Counted from the stretch's first letter, positions 48,028-58,049 are shown. The stretch: DNA of 64,000 bases from Acinetobacter sp. ANC 5054 (GCF_002135295.1 NZ_NEGG01000012.1:62001-126000); one strand, 5' to 3'. Made by a program: numbers and translations. The notes: generated from the sequence alone by a model not told the origin.

Positions 48028-49053
48028 ATGATTGGCGCATTAATGCTCGACATTGCTGGCACAGAACTTACTCAAGAAGATATTGAACTATTAAAGGCTC
48101 CGCAAGTCGGTGGCATGATTTTATTTGGTCGAAACATTGAATCACCTGAACAAGTTCGTGCGCTCACCGACCACATGCGTCAGATCCGTCCAGATATTTT
48201 AATTGCAGTCGATCAGGAAGGTGGTCGTGTTCAGCGTTTAAAACAAGGGTTTACCCTACTGCCTGCTATGGGCAAGTTTGGCGAACTTTACTTAAGCGAG
48301 CCTGAAAAAGCAGTTGAACTTGCAGAGCAATGTGGTTGGCTTATGGCAGCCGAAGTGCTTGCAGTGGGGATCGATTTTAGCTTTGCACCAGTCTTAGATT
48401 TAAATGATGTGAGCGATGTGATTGGCGATCGTGGCTTTGCCAAAAATATGCAAGACATCATTCCACTTGCCAGTGCTTTCCTAAAAGGCATGAAGCGTGC
48501 GGGTATGGCGTCAACAGGTAAACATTTTCCAGGCCATGGTTCAGTGAAAGCGGATTCACATGTTGCGGCTGCTGTGGATTCACGCAGCTATGACGAAATT
48601 TACCAAAAAGACATGCAAAGCTTTATTCAACTGCAACCACAGCTTGATGCCCTAATGCCTGCACATGTGATTTATGAAAATGTCGATCCAAACCCAGCAG
48701 GCTTTTCACCGTATTGGATTCAAAAAATCTTACGTCAAGAACTCAAATTTGATGGCGTCTTGTTCTCAGATGATTTAAGTATGCAGGCTGCCTGTGTAGC
48801 GGGTGGCGCCGATGCCCGAATTCAAGCTGCTTTAAGTGCAGGTTGTGATATGGGACTGGTATGTAATAATCGTGAATCCGCGTGTATTGCACTCGATGGT
48901 ATTCAAAATTTGGCTTTACCGAACCAAGAACGCCTTGAACGCATGCGCGGTAAAATCCCTCAAATTACGATTGGTCAAAGCTTAGACCTTGGTGCAGATT
49001 GGCTGCAAGTTCGCAATCGTATTGTCGATTTTAAAAATCAATATTGCGCATAA
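48028..49053 (+). CDS. nagZ: Beta-N-acetylhexosaminidase NagZ
   Basis: Cytoplasmic GH3 enzyme, 341 residues, removing N-acetylglucosamine from recycled muropeptides; in many Gram-negatives its product induces AmpC. GH3 signature VDQEGGRVQRLK near 61-72, the catalytic dyad loop KHFPGHGSVKADSH near 165-178, and the nucleophile Asp in FSDDLSMQAA (about 246). ATG at 48028 without an obvious Shine-Dalgarno. Complete. Confidence 0.94.
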   Translation: MIGALMLDIAGTELTQEDIELLKAPQVGGMILFGRNIESPEQVRALTDHMRQIRPDILIAVDQEGGRVQRLKQGFTLLPAMGKFGELYLSEPEKAVELAEQCGWLMAAEVLAVGIDFSFAPVLDLNDVSDVIGDRGFAKNMQDIIPLASAFLKGMKRAGMASTGKHFPGHGSVKADSHVAAAVDSRSYDEIYQKDMQSFIQLQPQLDALMPAHVIYENVDPNPAGFSPYWIQKILRQELKFDGVLFSDDLSMQAACVAGGADARIQAALSAGCDMGLVCNNRESACIALDGIQNLALPNQERLERMRGKIPQITIGQSLDLGADWLQVRNRIVDFKNQYCA

Positions 49054-49072
49054 AGTACGTCTAAAAATAACC

Positions 49073-49102
49073 AAAAAGGAGCACGACAAGGTGCTCCTTT
49101 TT
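49073..49102 (+). terminator. Rho-independent terminator after nagZ
   Basis: AAAAAGGAGCAC / GTGCTCCTTTTTT around a short loop, 20 bases past nagZ. Confidence 0.92.
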
Positions 49103-49184
49103 TATTATGATAAAAACAAAATCAATGCGCTGCGCATACTGAAAAAATAACTCAACAATTAAAAAAATATTAGGTCAGGACGAC

Positions 49185-50054
49185 ATGACACAAGCTTTAT
49201 CTGAACATCGACATATTTCATTTACCGCCCATTACACGGGCTATATTTGGTATAGCATGGGGATTTCTCATTCTGTATTTGCAACCCGCAAAGGCAAATT
49301 TTTAGCGCGACTGGTCCATCCACTGGAAAGTTGGGCAGAAAAAAACGTCGGCGGTAGCATGCGATCGACCCTAAAACAACGCCATATCATGATTGATCAG
49401 CATCTCGATCAACTCATTGCACAATATCCAGATTTACAAGTCTTAGAGATTGCCTGCGGACTATCACCGCGCGGTTGGAACTTTCGCAAAAAACATCCTG
49501 AAATTGATTATCGTGAACTCGATTTGCCCGATATGGCGAAAATCAAAACTCAAGCCTTACAACAAATTGATCAACAATCACCTGAAGTACTCACCGCAGA
49601 TATTTTCACACACGATTTTGAACGAATATTTCATGGCTTTGACCCTGAACGTCCTTTGGTGGTGATTAGTGAAGGATTGATCAATTACTTTGATAAAACC
49701 CTGCTCAATAAGCTATTACAAGGCATCACTGAATATGGTGCTGTATTTAAAGAATTACACTACCTCAGTGACATATATCCAGAGCCTGTGAAAAATCGAC
49801 TAGCCCAATTTATTTGGACCAGCAGCAAACTCCTCAAAGTGATGTCACGTAGCGCATTCACTTTCCATTTTCAGACACCTACCGAACTACAAAGCTTCCT
49901 GTTAAATACGGGTTTTCAAGAAGTTGATGTCGTTCAACCTGCACTGTATTTTCCTTTAAATAGCGACGAAAGCGTGATTCCCTTCCACAATACCGAAGAA
50001 CATAACGGTGATCTGGTCTGGATGATTCATGCACAAATAAAAAAACAGCGCTAA
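49185..50054 (+). CDS. SAM-dependent methyltransferase, leucine-carboxyl-methyltransferase-like
   Basis: Class I methyltransferase of 289 residues. The SAM-binding loop is VLEIACGLSPRGWNF (about 86-100), with the acidic ribose-binding position in YRELDLPDM; LVVISEGLINYFD (about 160-172) matches the LCM/PPM1 (Tcmp) superfamily. Substrate not known. No signal peptide or membrane segment. The stop codon lies within the loop of the following terminator. It converges with the alpha/beta hydrolase gene. Confidence 0.72.
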   Translation: MTQALSEHRHISFTAHYTGYIWYSMGISHSVFATRKGKFLARLVHPLESWAEKNVGGSMRSTLKQRHIMIDQHLDQLIAQYPDLQVLEIACGLSPRGWNFRKKHPEIDYRELDLPDMAKIKTQALQQIDQQSPEVLTADIFTHDFERIFHGFDPERPLVVISEGLINYFDKTLLNKLLQGITEYGAVFKELHYLSDIYPEPVKNRLAQFIWTSSKLLKVMSRSAFTFHFQTPTELQSFLLNTGFQEVDVVQPALYFPLNSDESVIPFHNTEEHNGDLVWMIHAQIKKQR

Positions 50055-50069
50055 TACGCTGTTTTTTTA
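50039..50069. terminator. Bidirectional terminator overlapping a stop codon
   Basis: A-run, CAGCG / CGCTG stem, T-run; the loop contains the methyltransferase stop codon (50052-50054). Serves convergent genes. Confidence 0.8.
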
Positions 50070-50084
50070 ATTTTTAGAGTCTAT

Positions 50085-51413
50085 CTAACCAACTGCCTCT
50101 AAAAACATAAATTGTTCTTTTTGACGTGCAACAAAACGTAATAAGCGTTCTGCAACCTCAAAGCTGCCATGTTTAAACAAGGCGCGTAGCTGTTGATCTG
50201 AAGTCTCAAAAATCAGACATTCAATTTTAAATTCACCCTCATCGTCTTCCAAGTGCAAAGCCAAATCACGAGGATATTGAGCTGCAATTTCCGTCATTCC
50301 TTCTGGCACATTCATCAGTACGCCAAAATAATTCAGATCGATAATTTCAGCATCAATTTGCAAAGCAGAATGGCGGTGCGATAAATGGCTAAACGGTTGT
50401 TGTACCGTAATACGCTCCTCACCACGTCGTTCGATTTTCTGTATTTGCTCACGATTCATTGGAATGATGCCGTCTAAATTTTGAATCGACTCACCACGTA
50501 AATAGGTCGCAAATAAATTCATGGTTTCTTTACGGCGCTGCAATTGCGGCAAATGATCTGCATTGGCGATCATGGCAAATTGCATATTGGGACATTGCAA
50601 AGCAAAGCCTGCATTTTCATGCGGCAAGGTGAAGCTATCATATTGCCCACACGACACCAGTACATCGCACTCGGGAATTGGGACATTTTGCAGACGCAAC
50701 AAGCGATTACAGTTAATGTCATAGCGTTCTTGTTCGGTATTGGTGAACTCCGCCATTTGCCTAAAGAACAAACGCTTGGCTGTTGGTGACATACGGGTCA
50801 CATCTAATTTGGCATGATTCACCAAATACAAAATGACCGCCTGACCAAACTCATCCATGCGCTGTTCTTTCATCAAATGTAAAGACTCTTCCAGCAACAT
50901 GCGCCAACTTTTACGGGTTTTTTGCATCACACCCATTAATATCATACGGTCAATCAGTTCGGGACGTAGATCCGCCAAACCGGCAGCGACCACCGAACCC
51001 AGTGACATCCCCATCACCGATACTTTTTCTAAGCCAACAATATCCATCCACACACCGAGCATTTTGGCTAAATCATCGAGCTCTAATGTCCCTGCCGATA
51101 TGCCGCTATCTACATTGGTGATCTGTTGGTTTGAGCCCATGGATGGCATATCAATCAGAATGATGGGCCCTGCTGCAAAAAGCTGCTCAACACAATATTT
51201 ATAAGAGTTAAAATTTTGAAATGCGCCACCAATGATCACGATAGGCGTGAGGTGAATCGTTTCGGGTTGGGCAATTGCCATGTACTCAATTTTCCAGCCA
51301 TCAATCCACGTCGTTCGTGCAGGCTGCTTAAAGCTTTGCTTGTCGTAGAGATCAAAAAAACTGTAGTGGGTACTTTCCTGTACTTCTGGATCCATTTGGA
51401 TAATGGAATTCAT
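50085..51413 (-). CDS. Alpha/beta hydrolase with C-terminal PilZ-like domain
   Basis: Protein of 442 residues. N-terminal alpha/beta hydrolase: oxyanion region VIIGGAFQNFNSY, nucleophile elbow VMGMSLGSVV (GxSxG), acid in SCGQYDSF, and His in ANADHLPQLQ. From about residue 330 a second domain reads RRGEERITVQQP...IIDLNYFGVLMNV, which fits the PilZ motif RxxxR plus DxSxxG with Ser replaced by Asn. The ATG at 51413 is preceded by GGAGGAAAGGAAC; the ATG at 51428 overlaps that site and is unlikely. Substrate unknown. Divergent from proA. Confidence 0.75.
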   Translation of the reverse strand: MNSIIQMDPEVQESTHYSFFDLYDKQSFKQPARTTWIDGWKIEYMAIAQPETIHLTPIVIIGGAFQNFNSYKYCVEQLFAAGPIILIDMPSMGSNQQITNVDSGISAGTLELDDLAKMLGVWMDIVGLEKVSVMGMSLGSVVAAGLADLRPELIDRMILMGVMQKTRKSWRMLLEESLHLMKEQRMDEFGQAVILYLVNHAKLDVTRMSPTAKRLFFRQMAEFTNTEQERYDINCNRLLRLQNVPIPECDVLVSCGQYDSFTLPHENAGFALQCPNMQFAMIANADHLPQLQRRKETMNLFATYLRGESIQNLDGIIPMNREQIQKIERRGEERITVQQPFSHLSHRHSALQIDAEIIDLNYFGVLMNVPEGMTEIAAQYPRDLALHLEDDEGEFKIECLIFETSDQQLRALFKHGSFEVAERLLRFVARQKEQFMFLEAVG

Positions 51414-51717
51414 GTTCCTTTCCTCCATTCCTGCCTTATTTTTATTGTCAGGAACTTATTGAGAGACTAAGCTCGAAGCAGCATCCTGCTGTTTAATCGT
51501 TATTTGTACGACTTCAATGTCGCTATTGTTTCATTCTATACAGAGGTTGATTTTACAAGCAACCTATATCCCCACCGCTTGTCTACTTTTAAGTAGAAAA
51601 CAATTTCAAAATGTTAATTCTGGTCTCGATCAAAGACTTAAATCTGAATATAGGTGCTTCATTGTTCAGCGTCAGGCTGTTAATATCAAGTTGAAATTTC
51701 TAAGTGATCAAACCGCT

Positions 51718-52983
51718 ATGCAAGAGTCGATGGAACAATATATGCAAACGGTAGGACAACAGGCACGCACAGCATCACGTGTGCTTGCAGGTGCTTCTAC
51801 CCAGACTAAAAACAATGCCTTATCGGCGATTTACACTGCATTACAAAACAGTGAGGCCGCTATTTTGGCTGCCAACCAAGTGGATATGACGAAAGCGCAT
51901 AATAACAACTTGGACAGTGCTCTGCTTGATCGCTTAGAACTTACTCCCGCACGCTTTAAAGGCATGTTACAAGGCTTAAAAGATGTTATCGGATTAACGG
52001 ACCCCATTGGCGAAATTACCGATATGGCTTATCGCCCCTCAGGTATTCAACTTGGGAAAATGCGAGTGCCCCTCGGTGTGGTCGGCATGATTTATGAGTC
52101 GCGTCCAAACGTGACTTTAGAAGCAGCATCTCTTGCACTCAAATCAGGCAATGCCATTATTTTGCGTGGTGGTTCAGAAGCACTTGAGTCAAACCAAGCC
52201 ATTGCTGCCGCCATTCAACATGGTTTAAAAGCAGCGGGCGTTCCTGAACATGCTGTTCAAGTGATTAATACTTCTGACCGTGCTGCGGTTGGTAAACTCA
52301 TCACTATGTCAGAATTTGTCGATGTGATTGTTCCGCGTGGTGGTAAAGGTCTGATTGAGCGTATTAGTAATGAAGCACGTGTGCCAGTGATTAAACACTT
52401 AGATGGTAATTGCCATGTATTTGTTGAGGCGCAGGCTGACCTACAAAAGGCACTGCCGATTGCTTTAAATGCCAAGACGCATCGCTATGGCGTATGTAAT
52501 GCCATGGAAACTTTATTGGTCGACGAAAATGTAGCTGAAGAGTTTTTACCACGTATTGCAGAACTGTACGCTGAGAAAAAAGTTGAACTTCGTGGCTGCC
52601 CTGAAACTCAACGCATTTTGGGAGAATCGATTGTTCCTGCAACTGAAGAAGATTGGTATACCGAATATTTAGGTCCAATTTTAGCTGTGAAAGTCGTGAC
52701 GGGTCTGGATGAAGCGATTGAACATATCAATCAATATGGCTCACATCATACTGATTCAATCATTACGGAAAACTTCAGTCTTGCACGCCAATTCTTGGCA
52801 CGTGTAGATTCAAGCTCAGTGATGATCAATGCATCTACTCGTTTTGCGGATGGTTTTGAATATGGTCTAGGTGCAGAAATTGGCATCTCAACCGATAAGA
52901 TTCATGCGCGTGGCCCTGTTGGTCTTGAAGGTTTAACGTCACAAAAATGGATTGTATTTGGTGATGGTCAAATTCGCCAATAA
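51718..52983 (+). CDS. proA: Gamma-glutamyl phosphate reductase
   Basis: NADPH-dependent second step of proline synthesis, 421 residues, aldehyde-dehydrogenase fold. From 51718: [20 protein letters not shown], matching other Acinetobacter ProA starts; the open frame continues 67 residues upstream to 51517 but that part has no family counterpart. Motifs: [17 protein letters not shown], the catalytic Cys in [47 protein letters not shown] at the C-terminus. Complete. Confidence 0.94.
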   Translation: MQESMEQYMQTVGQQARTASRVLAGASTQTKNNALSAIYTALQNSEAAILAANQVDMTKAHNNNLDSALLDRLELTPARFKGMLQGLKDVIGLTDPIGEITDMAYRPSGIQLGKMRVPLGVVGMIYESRPNVTLEAASLALKSGNAIILRGGSEALESNQAIAAAIQHGLKAAGVPEHAVQVINTSDRAAVGKLITMSEFVDVIVPRGGKGLIERISNEARVPVIKHLDGNCHVFVEAQADLQKALPIALNAKTHRYGVCNAMETLLVDENVAEEFLPRIAELYAEKKVELRGCPETQRILGESIVPATEEDWYTEYLGPILAVKVVTGLDEAIEHINQYGSHHTDSIITENFSLARQFLARVDSSSVMINASTRFADGFEYGLGAEIGISTDKIHARGPVGLEGLTSQKWIVFGDGQIRQ

Positions 52984-52994
52984 TCAGTTCTAAT

Positions 52995-53036
52995 AAAAAA
53001 GCTGTGCTCTTTTCTATAAAGGCACAGCTTTTTTTT
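52995..53036 (+). terminator. Rho-independent terminator after proA
   Basis: AAAAAAGCTGTGC / GCACAGCTTTTTT, about 12 bases past the stop. Confidence 0.92.
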
Positions 53037-53496
53037 AACGTCTAAAATGGTCTTAAGAAAAAACTAAATAGAATAAAAATAATAAAATTGAAACCTTCAG
53101 TTCACTTTTTTAGTTGTACTGCCAATTTTAAATGCTTGGTTGTGAAGACCATCGATAAACTTTAAAAATGTGTGAAACAAATACGTAATAAGCTTAATTT
53201 TGAAACAATTTAAATGCTACAGCATAACGCGTCCATGTTATGTTCTTATCCAATGTCTTAAATAATTTCAGATTGAGCACTATTTCATTAATAAATGAAA
53301 ACTATGAACTGATAAATTTTAATTATTATTGATTGTATGGTCGATAGTGCTTAAGTCTAATCTCCTAAAGTCTATCTAGGACAGAAAAAAAACCCATGTT
53401 AAAACATCACCACTGATCTAAATTGCATCAAGCTTAGAACTGCAATCTGATCAAAATGATGAATAAGTATTTCAATTAAAATTCGGGTATTTAAAC
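53037..53496. other. Intergenic region upstream of ackA
   Basis: About 460 AT-rich bases, presumably holding the ackA-pta promoter and leader. One small inverted repeat (CATAAC / GTTATG near 53223-53242). No ORF or named site. Confidence 0.4.
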
Positions 53497-54711
53497 GTGT
53501 CTACATCAGTATTAGTAATTAACTGCGGATCTTCTTCTATCAAATATGCGTTAGTTTCTGAGCGCCGAGAAGATCGTATTTTCGGTCTGGCGGAGAATCT
53601 TGGTTCTGCTGATGCACGTATTAAAGGCGTCACCACTGGGGGCGCAGAACTTGAGCTGTCGATTCCACATGCAGGTCATGAAAAAGCCTTAGAAACTATT
53701 CTTGAGCGTTTATCGCACCACAACCCACAAGCCATTGGTCACCGTGTAGTTCACGGCGGTACTTTGACTAAAGCTGAACTATTAACACCAGAAATTATTG
53801 AGCGCATTCGTGAAGCAACGCCACTTGCACCGCTTCACAACCCTGCTCATTTGGTAGGTATTGATGCCACCATGCGTTTGTTCCCAGAACTTCCGCAAGT
53901 TGCCGTTTTTGATACAGCATTCCATCAAACTATGCCATCACATGCGTATCGCTATGCATTACCAAAATTCCTTTATACCCAGCACAACGTGCGTCGCTAC
54001 GGTTTCCACGGCACAAGCCATGCTTATGTTTCTGAGCGTGGTTCAATGTTGGCTGGCAGTTTTAAACAAGGTGGTTGGTTAACAGCGCACTTGGGTAACG
54101 GTAGCTCGACATGTGCCATTTGGAATGGTCAATCTGTAGATACCTCTATGGGCTTAACGCCACTCGAAGGTGTCGTGATGGGCACGCGCAGTGGTGATGT
54201 CGATCCAAGTATTCATAGCTTCCTTGCTTCTAACTTAGGTTGGGATATCTACAAAATCGACAAAATGCTCAACAGCCAATCAGGTTTACTTGGTTTGTCT
54301 GATTTATCCAACGACATGCGTACCTTGATCGAAGCTTCTGAGCAAGGTAATGAAGATGCGGCGCTTGCCATTGAGGTATTCTGCTATCGTCTTGCTAAAT
54401 CATTGGCTGGTTTAAGCTGTGGCTTACCACGTATTGACGGTTTATTCTTCACGGGCGGTATTGGTGAAAACTCTGCATACATCCGTGAAAAAACTGTTTC
54501 TTACTTACCACATTTCGGCTTCAACTTAAGCAAAGACTTAAACAACAATCTAAAACGTGGTACTGAAGGTCGTATAGACCACGGTACTGGCCCTCAAATT
54601 TGGGTAGTGCCAACCGACGAAGAAGGTCGTATTGCGAAAGAAACTGAGCATGTTGTAAATGAGGTCAGTGCTACTGCAAAAAAGCCTGATGCTGAAATTG
54701 CGATTGCTTAA
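53497..54711 (+). CDS. ackA: Acetate kinase
   Basis: Converts acetyl phosphate and ADP to acetate and ATP, 404 residues, ASKHA fold. Start is GTG at 53497 ([18 protein letters not shown]); the phosphate-1 loop NCGSSSIK is at residues 9-16, [11 protein letters not shown] and [13 protein letters not shown] carry catalytic residues, and HLGNGSST gives the second phosphate loop. The C-terminal tail beyond residue 385 is Ala/Lys-rich and variable. First gene of ackA-pta, 60 bases before pta. Confidence 0.96.
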   Translation: MSTSVLVINCGSSSIKYALVSERREDRIFGLAENLGSADARIKGVTTGGAELELSIPHAGHEKALETILERLSHHNPQAIGHRVVHGGTLTKAELLTPEIIERIREATPLAPLHNPAHLVGIDATMRLFPELPQVAVFDTAFHQTMPSHAYRYALPKFLYTQHNVRRYGFHGTSHAYVSERGSMLAGSFKQGGWLTAHLGNGSSTCAIWNGQSVDTSMGLTPLEGVVMGTRSGDVDPSIHSFLASNLGWDIYKIDKMLNSQSGLLGLSDLSNDMRTLIEASEQGNEDAALAIEVFCYRLAKSLAGLSCGLPRIDGLFFTGGIGENSAYIREKTVSYLPHFGFNLSKDLNNNLKRGTEGRIDHGTGPQIWVVPTDEEGRIAKETEHVVNEVSATAKKPDAEIAIA

Positions 54712-54771
54712 GCAATCGCATCAGCCCTTACGCCTTCAAACTTTAATTTTTAGTATTCAATTAGACACTGT

Positions 54772-56913
54772 ATGAAAACAATTTTACTCGTGCCAACTGG
54801 GGAAGGTGTAGGTTTAACATCTGCATGCTTAGGTTTAATTTACGCATTAGAATGCCAAGGTGTTAAAGCAGGCTTTTTAAAACCTTTCTCACAAGAACAT
54901 GTGGCAGATACCTTAGATCGTACTACTGCGTTATACCGTCACTTATTTGATACAGAAACGGTAGAACCGATCCATCATGCGACCATTGCGAAACAACTGA
55001 GCCATGATGAAAGTGATGAATTGCTCGAAGAAGCGGTACGCCTCCATCGTGAAGTAGCCAAAAAGCATGATCTGATTATTGTTGAAGGTTTAGTTCCAAA
55101 TAATCGTGACTCATTTGCTGCTGAGTTAAATGTAACACTCGCCAAAGCACTTGATGCCAAAGTGATTATTGTTAGCACTGCAGACATTAACAACCCAACT
55201 AAAACCGCAGATAAAATTGAAAGCTCAATCCGTCAATTTGGTGGTGCAGCTTCTGAACGTACGGCAGGTGTTTTGTTCATGCGTACACGCGGGCTGCCTG
55301 AAGATTCAGCGCAAATCCCTGTCACCATTGATCCAGACCTACGTCTAGTTAGTGATACCAATAAGTTTATCAGTGCTCTACAACAAATTAATCCTCAGTT
55401 AGGCACTGCACAATTGCCAGTCATTGGCCTTGTACCATTCAGCAATACACTGAGTGTGCCGCGTATGTCAGATTTAGCTGCACACATTCAAGCTGAATGG
55501 ATTAACCAAGGTGATGCTGCACATCGCCGTGTGCTGCATAGCAGTTTAGTTGCTTCAAATATTGAACATGAGCTGCATAAATTTGTTGCAGGTGAGCTGA
55601 TCATTAGCGCATCTGACCGTATTGATGTGTTGTTGGCTTCAAGTCTAGCAAGTAGCAATGGCATTCCATTAGCAGGCTTGGTTTTAACCGAACATCATCA
55701 ACCGAACCAACAAGTGCTAGATTTTTGCCAAACTGCGATTAAGCAAGGCTTACCAATTTTACATACGTCATTAAGCACCTTTGAGACTGCGCAACAACTT
55801 TCAAATCTCGGCAATGAAATTCCTGTCGATGATATTGAACGTGGCGAACAAGTGACACGTTTTGTTTCTAGTCATATCAATGCAGATTGGATTACAGAAG
55901 TATTAAATGGCTCATACCAGCCTCGTCTTTCCCCTTCTGCGTTCCGTCATGAATTGGTGCAAAAGTCCATTGCTGCAAAAAAATGTATTGTCCTGCCTGA
56001 AGGTGATGAACCGCGTACCATTCAAGCTGCGGCTATTTGTCAATCACGTGGTATTGCTCACTGTATTTTATTGGCAAAACCTGAAGACGTGGTTGAAGTG
56101 GCAAAAGCACGCAATATTGAGTTACCACATGATTTAGAAATCATTGACCCAGACTTGATTCGCGATAACTATGTCGAAAAAATGGTTGAGCTGCGTAAAG
56201 GCAAAATCAATGAATTACAGGCCAAAGAACAACTGCAAGATACGGTTGTTCTTGGGACGATGATGTTGGCACTTGACCAAGTTGACGGTTTAGTTTCAGG
56301 CGCAGTTCATACCACTGCCAATACAGTTCGCCCTGCATTTCAGTTGATTAAAACCGCACCTGATTATTCATTGGTGTCTTCAGTCTTCTTTATGCTGTTA
56401 CCTGACGAAGTTTATGTATACGGTGACTGTGCGATCAACCCAGATCCAGATGCTGAACAATTGGCTGAGATTGCAATTCAATCAGCAGACTCTGCGAAAG
56501 CCTTTGGTATTGACCCACGTATTGCGATGATCTCTTACTCTACTGGCACTTCAGGCGCTGGCGCAGAAGTTGAAAAAGTCGCGGAAGCAACACGTATTGC
56601 CAAAGAGCGTCGTCCTGATTTACTCATTGATGGTCCACTTCAGTACGATGCTGCATCGGTTGAAAGTGTGGGACGCTCTAAAGCACCTGATTCGAAAGTG
56701 GCAGGTCGTGCCAACGTATTTATTTTCCCTGATTTAAATACAGGTAATACGACGTATAAAGCCGTACAACGTTCTGCAAATGTGGTGAGCGTAGGTCCAA
56801 TGCTGCAAGGTTTGAATAAACCTGTAAATGACTTGTCACGCGGTGCGTTGGTCGATGACATCGTGTTTACCATTGCATTAACGGCCATTCAATCCGAACA
56901 GCAAGAAGCTTAA
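54772..56913 (+). CDS. pta: Phosphate acetyltransferase (long form)
   Basis: Interconverts acetyl-CoA and acetyl phosphate, 713 residues. N-terminal dethiobiotin-synthetase-like P-loop domain (TILLVPTGEGVGLTSACLGL), a DRTGG-type middle domain, and the catalytic PTA_PTB domain from about residue 390 (AAKKCIVLPEGDEPRTIQAA, ISYSTGTSGAGAEVEKV, RANVFIFPDLNTGNTTYKA). This three-domain layout matches E. coli Pta. Paired with ackA for acetate overflow and for setting acetyl-phosphate levels. Confidence 0.96.
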   Translation: MKTILLVPTGEGVGLTSACLGLIYALECQGVKAGFLKPFSQEHVADTLDRTTALYRHLFDTETVEPIHHATIAKQLSHDESDELLEEAVRLHREVAKKHDLIIVEGLVPNNRDSFAAELNVTLAKALDAKVIIVSTADINNPTKTADKIESSIRQFGGAASERTAGVLFMRTRGLPEDSAQIPVTIDPDLRLVSDTNKFISALQQINPQLGTAQLPVIGLVPFSNTLSVPRMSDLAAHIQAEWINQGDAAHRRVLHSSLVASNIEHELHKFVAGELIISASDRIDVLLASSLASSNGIPLAGLVLTEHHQPNQQVLDFCQTAIKQGLPILHTSLSTFETAQQLSNLGNEIPVDDIERGEQVTRFVSSHINADWITEVLNGSYQPRLSPSAFRHELVQKSIAAKKCIVLPEGDEPRTIQAAAICQSRGIAHCILLAKPEDVVEVAKARNIELPHDLEIIDPDLIRDNYVEKMVELRKGKINELQAKEQLQDTVVLGTMMLALDQVDGLVSGAVHTTANTVRPAFQLIKTAPDYSLVSSVFFMLLPDEVYVYGDCAINPDPDAEQLAEIAIQSADSAKAFGIDPRIAMISYSTGTSGAGAEVEKVAEATRIAKERRPDLLIDGPLQYDAASVESVGRSKAPDSKVAGRANVFIFPDLNTGNTTYKAVQRSANVVSVGPMLQGLNKPVNDLSRGALVDDIVFTIALTAIQSEQQEA

Positions 56914-56931
56914 TTTTAGTTTCGAGTTTTT

Positions 56932-56965
56932 AACCACCCTTTCGAAAGATTGGGTGGTTTTTTAT
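56932..56965 (+). terminator. Rho-independent terminator after pta
   Basis: AACCACCC / GGGTGGTT stem followed by TTTTTATTTT. Confidence 0.85.
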
Positions 56966-56999
56966 TTTGTATAACCTCTATTATGTTAAATAGCTAGTT

Positions 57000-57332
57000 T
57001 TACTCAAATTGAGATAAAAAATTGTCTTGTAAATATTCAAGCGGTTTACCCTCGTAGAGCAAAGAAAAATCACCATCGCGTTCTGACAAACTTGAACTAC
57101 CATCAATAACACCTAGTACATTACTGATCGAATCAATCATTACTTGTTGTAATATCGAGAAAAAAATTCGCTTATGTTCATCTGGTAAAGTATTAAAAAA
57201 ACTTATTGCATCAATAAAATAAGGATCTTTTATTTCTGATAGTGAGTAGTCAGTGAACAATCCTTTATAGATTTCTAAGTTTTCGTTAATAATTCCTTTT
57301 TTGAGCAGACTAGCTAATTCTTTTGATTCCAT
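57000..57332 (-). CDS. Small immunity-like protein, unrecognised family
   Basis: Acidic, helix-rich protein of 110 residues with no signal or membrane segment. The central stretch AISFFNTLPDEHKRIFFSIL, then a helix and SISNVLGVIDGSSS, recalls small immunity proteins found beside polymorphic toxins, but I cannot name a family. It is AT-rich, uses many Lys/Asn/Ile codons and lies 40 bases downstream of another immunity-like gene on the same strand. No toxin gene is adjacent. A 12-base direct repeat flanks this gene (56913-56924 and 57345-57356). Confidence 0.6.
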   Translation of the reverse strand: MESKELASLLKKGIINENLEIYKGLFTDYSLSEIKDPYFIDAISFFNTLPDEHKRIFFSILQQVMIDSISNVLGVIDGSSSLSERDGDFSLLYEGKPLEYLQDNFLSQFE

Positions 57333-57372
57333 ACCTTTCCCTTTATTTTAGTTTCGTAGAATCGTCATAATG

Positions 57373-57753
57373 TTAAATAAAGGGTATTAGTAAAGGGTTA
57401 ACCTCTTCAAAAATATTTTGCTCAGGCATTGTTTTGGAGAAATAACCTTCAAATACTAATTGAACCCTTTCCCTCAGTTCATAAAGTTTAGGGCGCTTTA
57501 AATTCTTTATTTTAAAGTAGTCATTTTTATCTAAATGAGAGCTAATAGACAACATAATACTGCTAAAAATTCTAAAAACTTCCCAATCTAACTTTTCAGA
57601 TGCGCTTTTTTCAAGATTATAAATTCCCCATTCTAAAAGCCAATATTCTTCAATATTCCATAATTGTTCTTCATGCAGTTTTCCTAAGAATGATGAGTCA
57701 TCATATAAGCCATTATGGGGAAAGTTACGTAGAATAATTTCTTTTGCATTCAT
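57373..57753 (-). CDS. Putative immunity protein (Imm41-like)
   Basis: Protein of 126 residues, cytoplasmic. The start NAKEIILRNFPHNGLYDDSSFLGKLHEEQLWNIEEYWLLEWGIYNL has the NFP...YDD.SF.G.L...W...EYW pattern that I associate with the Imm41 immunity family of polymorphic toxin systems; that recollection needs a profile search. The C-terminal half is unremarkable and helical. Together with the downstream 110-residue gene it looks like an orphan immunity cassette left without its toxin. AT-rich like its partner. Confidence 0.6.
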   Translation of the reverse strand: MNAKEIILRNFPHNGLYDDSSFLGKLHEEQLWNIEEYWLLEWGIYNLEKSASEKLDWEVFRIFSSIMLSISSHLDKNDYFKIKNLKRPKLYELRERVQLVFEGYFSKTMPEQNIFEEVNPLLIPFI

Positions 57754-57944
57754 AATTTTTTCTTTAAAGTTTTCCTAAAATTAATACAATACACCCATAC
57801 AAAATATTTATTATTTATATATAAAAATCAAATAATTACTATAAATTAAAAAAGTACAACCACCAGTAATTTGAATTTTTTCAGGATTTGTCACTTTTCA
57901 GACTCACTTTTAGGATGCTTTTATACAAAATTGATAATTAAAAC
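57754..57944. other. AT-rich spacer upstream of the Imm41-like gene
   Basis: About 190 bases between the 8-base tandem repeat and the Imm41-like start. It should contain that gene's promoter; no clear element is seen. Confidence 0.35.
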
Positions 57945-58022
57945 TGAAGATTTGAAGATTTGAAGATTTGAAGATTTGAAGATTTGAAGATTTGAAGATT
58001 TGAAGATTTGAAGATTTGAAGA
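57945..58022. repeat. TGAAGATT tandem repeat, 9 perfect copies plus a partial copy
   Basis: The octamer repeats without a mismatch from 57945 to 58016, and a tenth copy runs six bases further. The unit is not a multiple of three. It lies just beyond the terminator of the 28-residue membrane protein gene. Confidence 0.95.
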
Positions 58023-58049
58023 AGAATATTATTTTTATAAAATTTAAAG

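Noticed and set aside
51517..51717. 67-residue N-terminal extension of proA
   Set aside because: No family counterpart and no ribosome site; the internal Met at 51718 matches known ProA starts.
57945..58022. Possible CRISPR array
   Set aside because: The units are contiguous with no spacers, and no cas gene is present.
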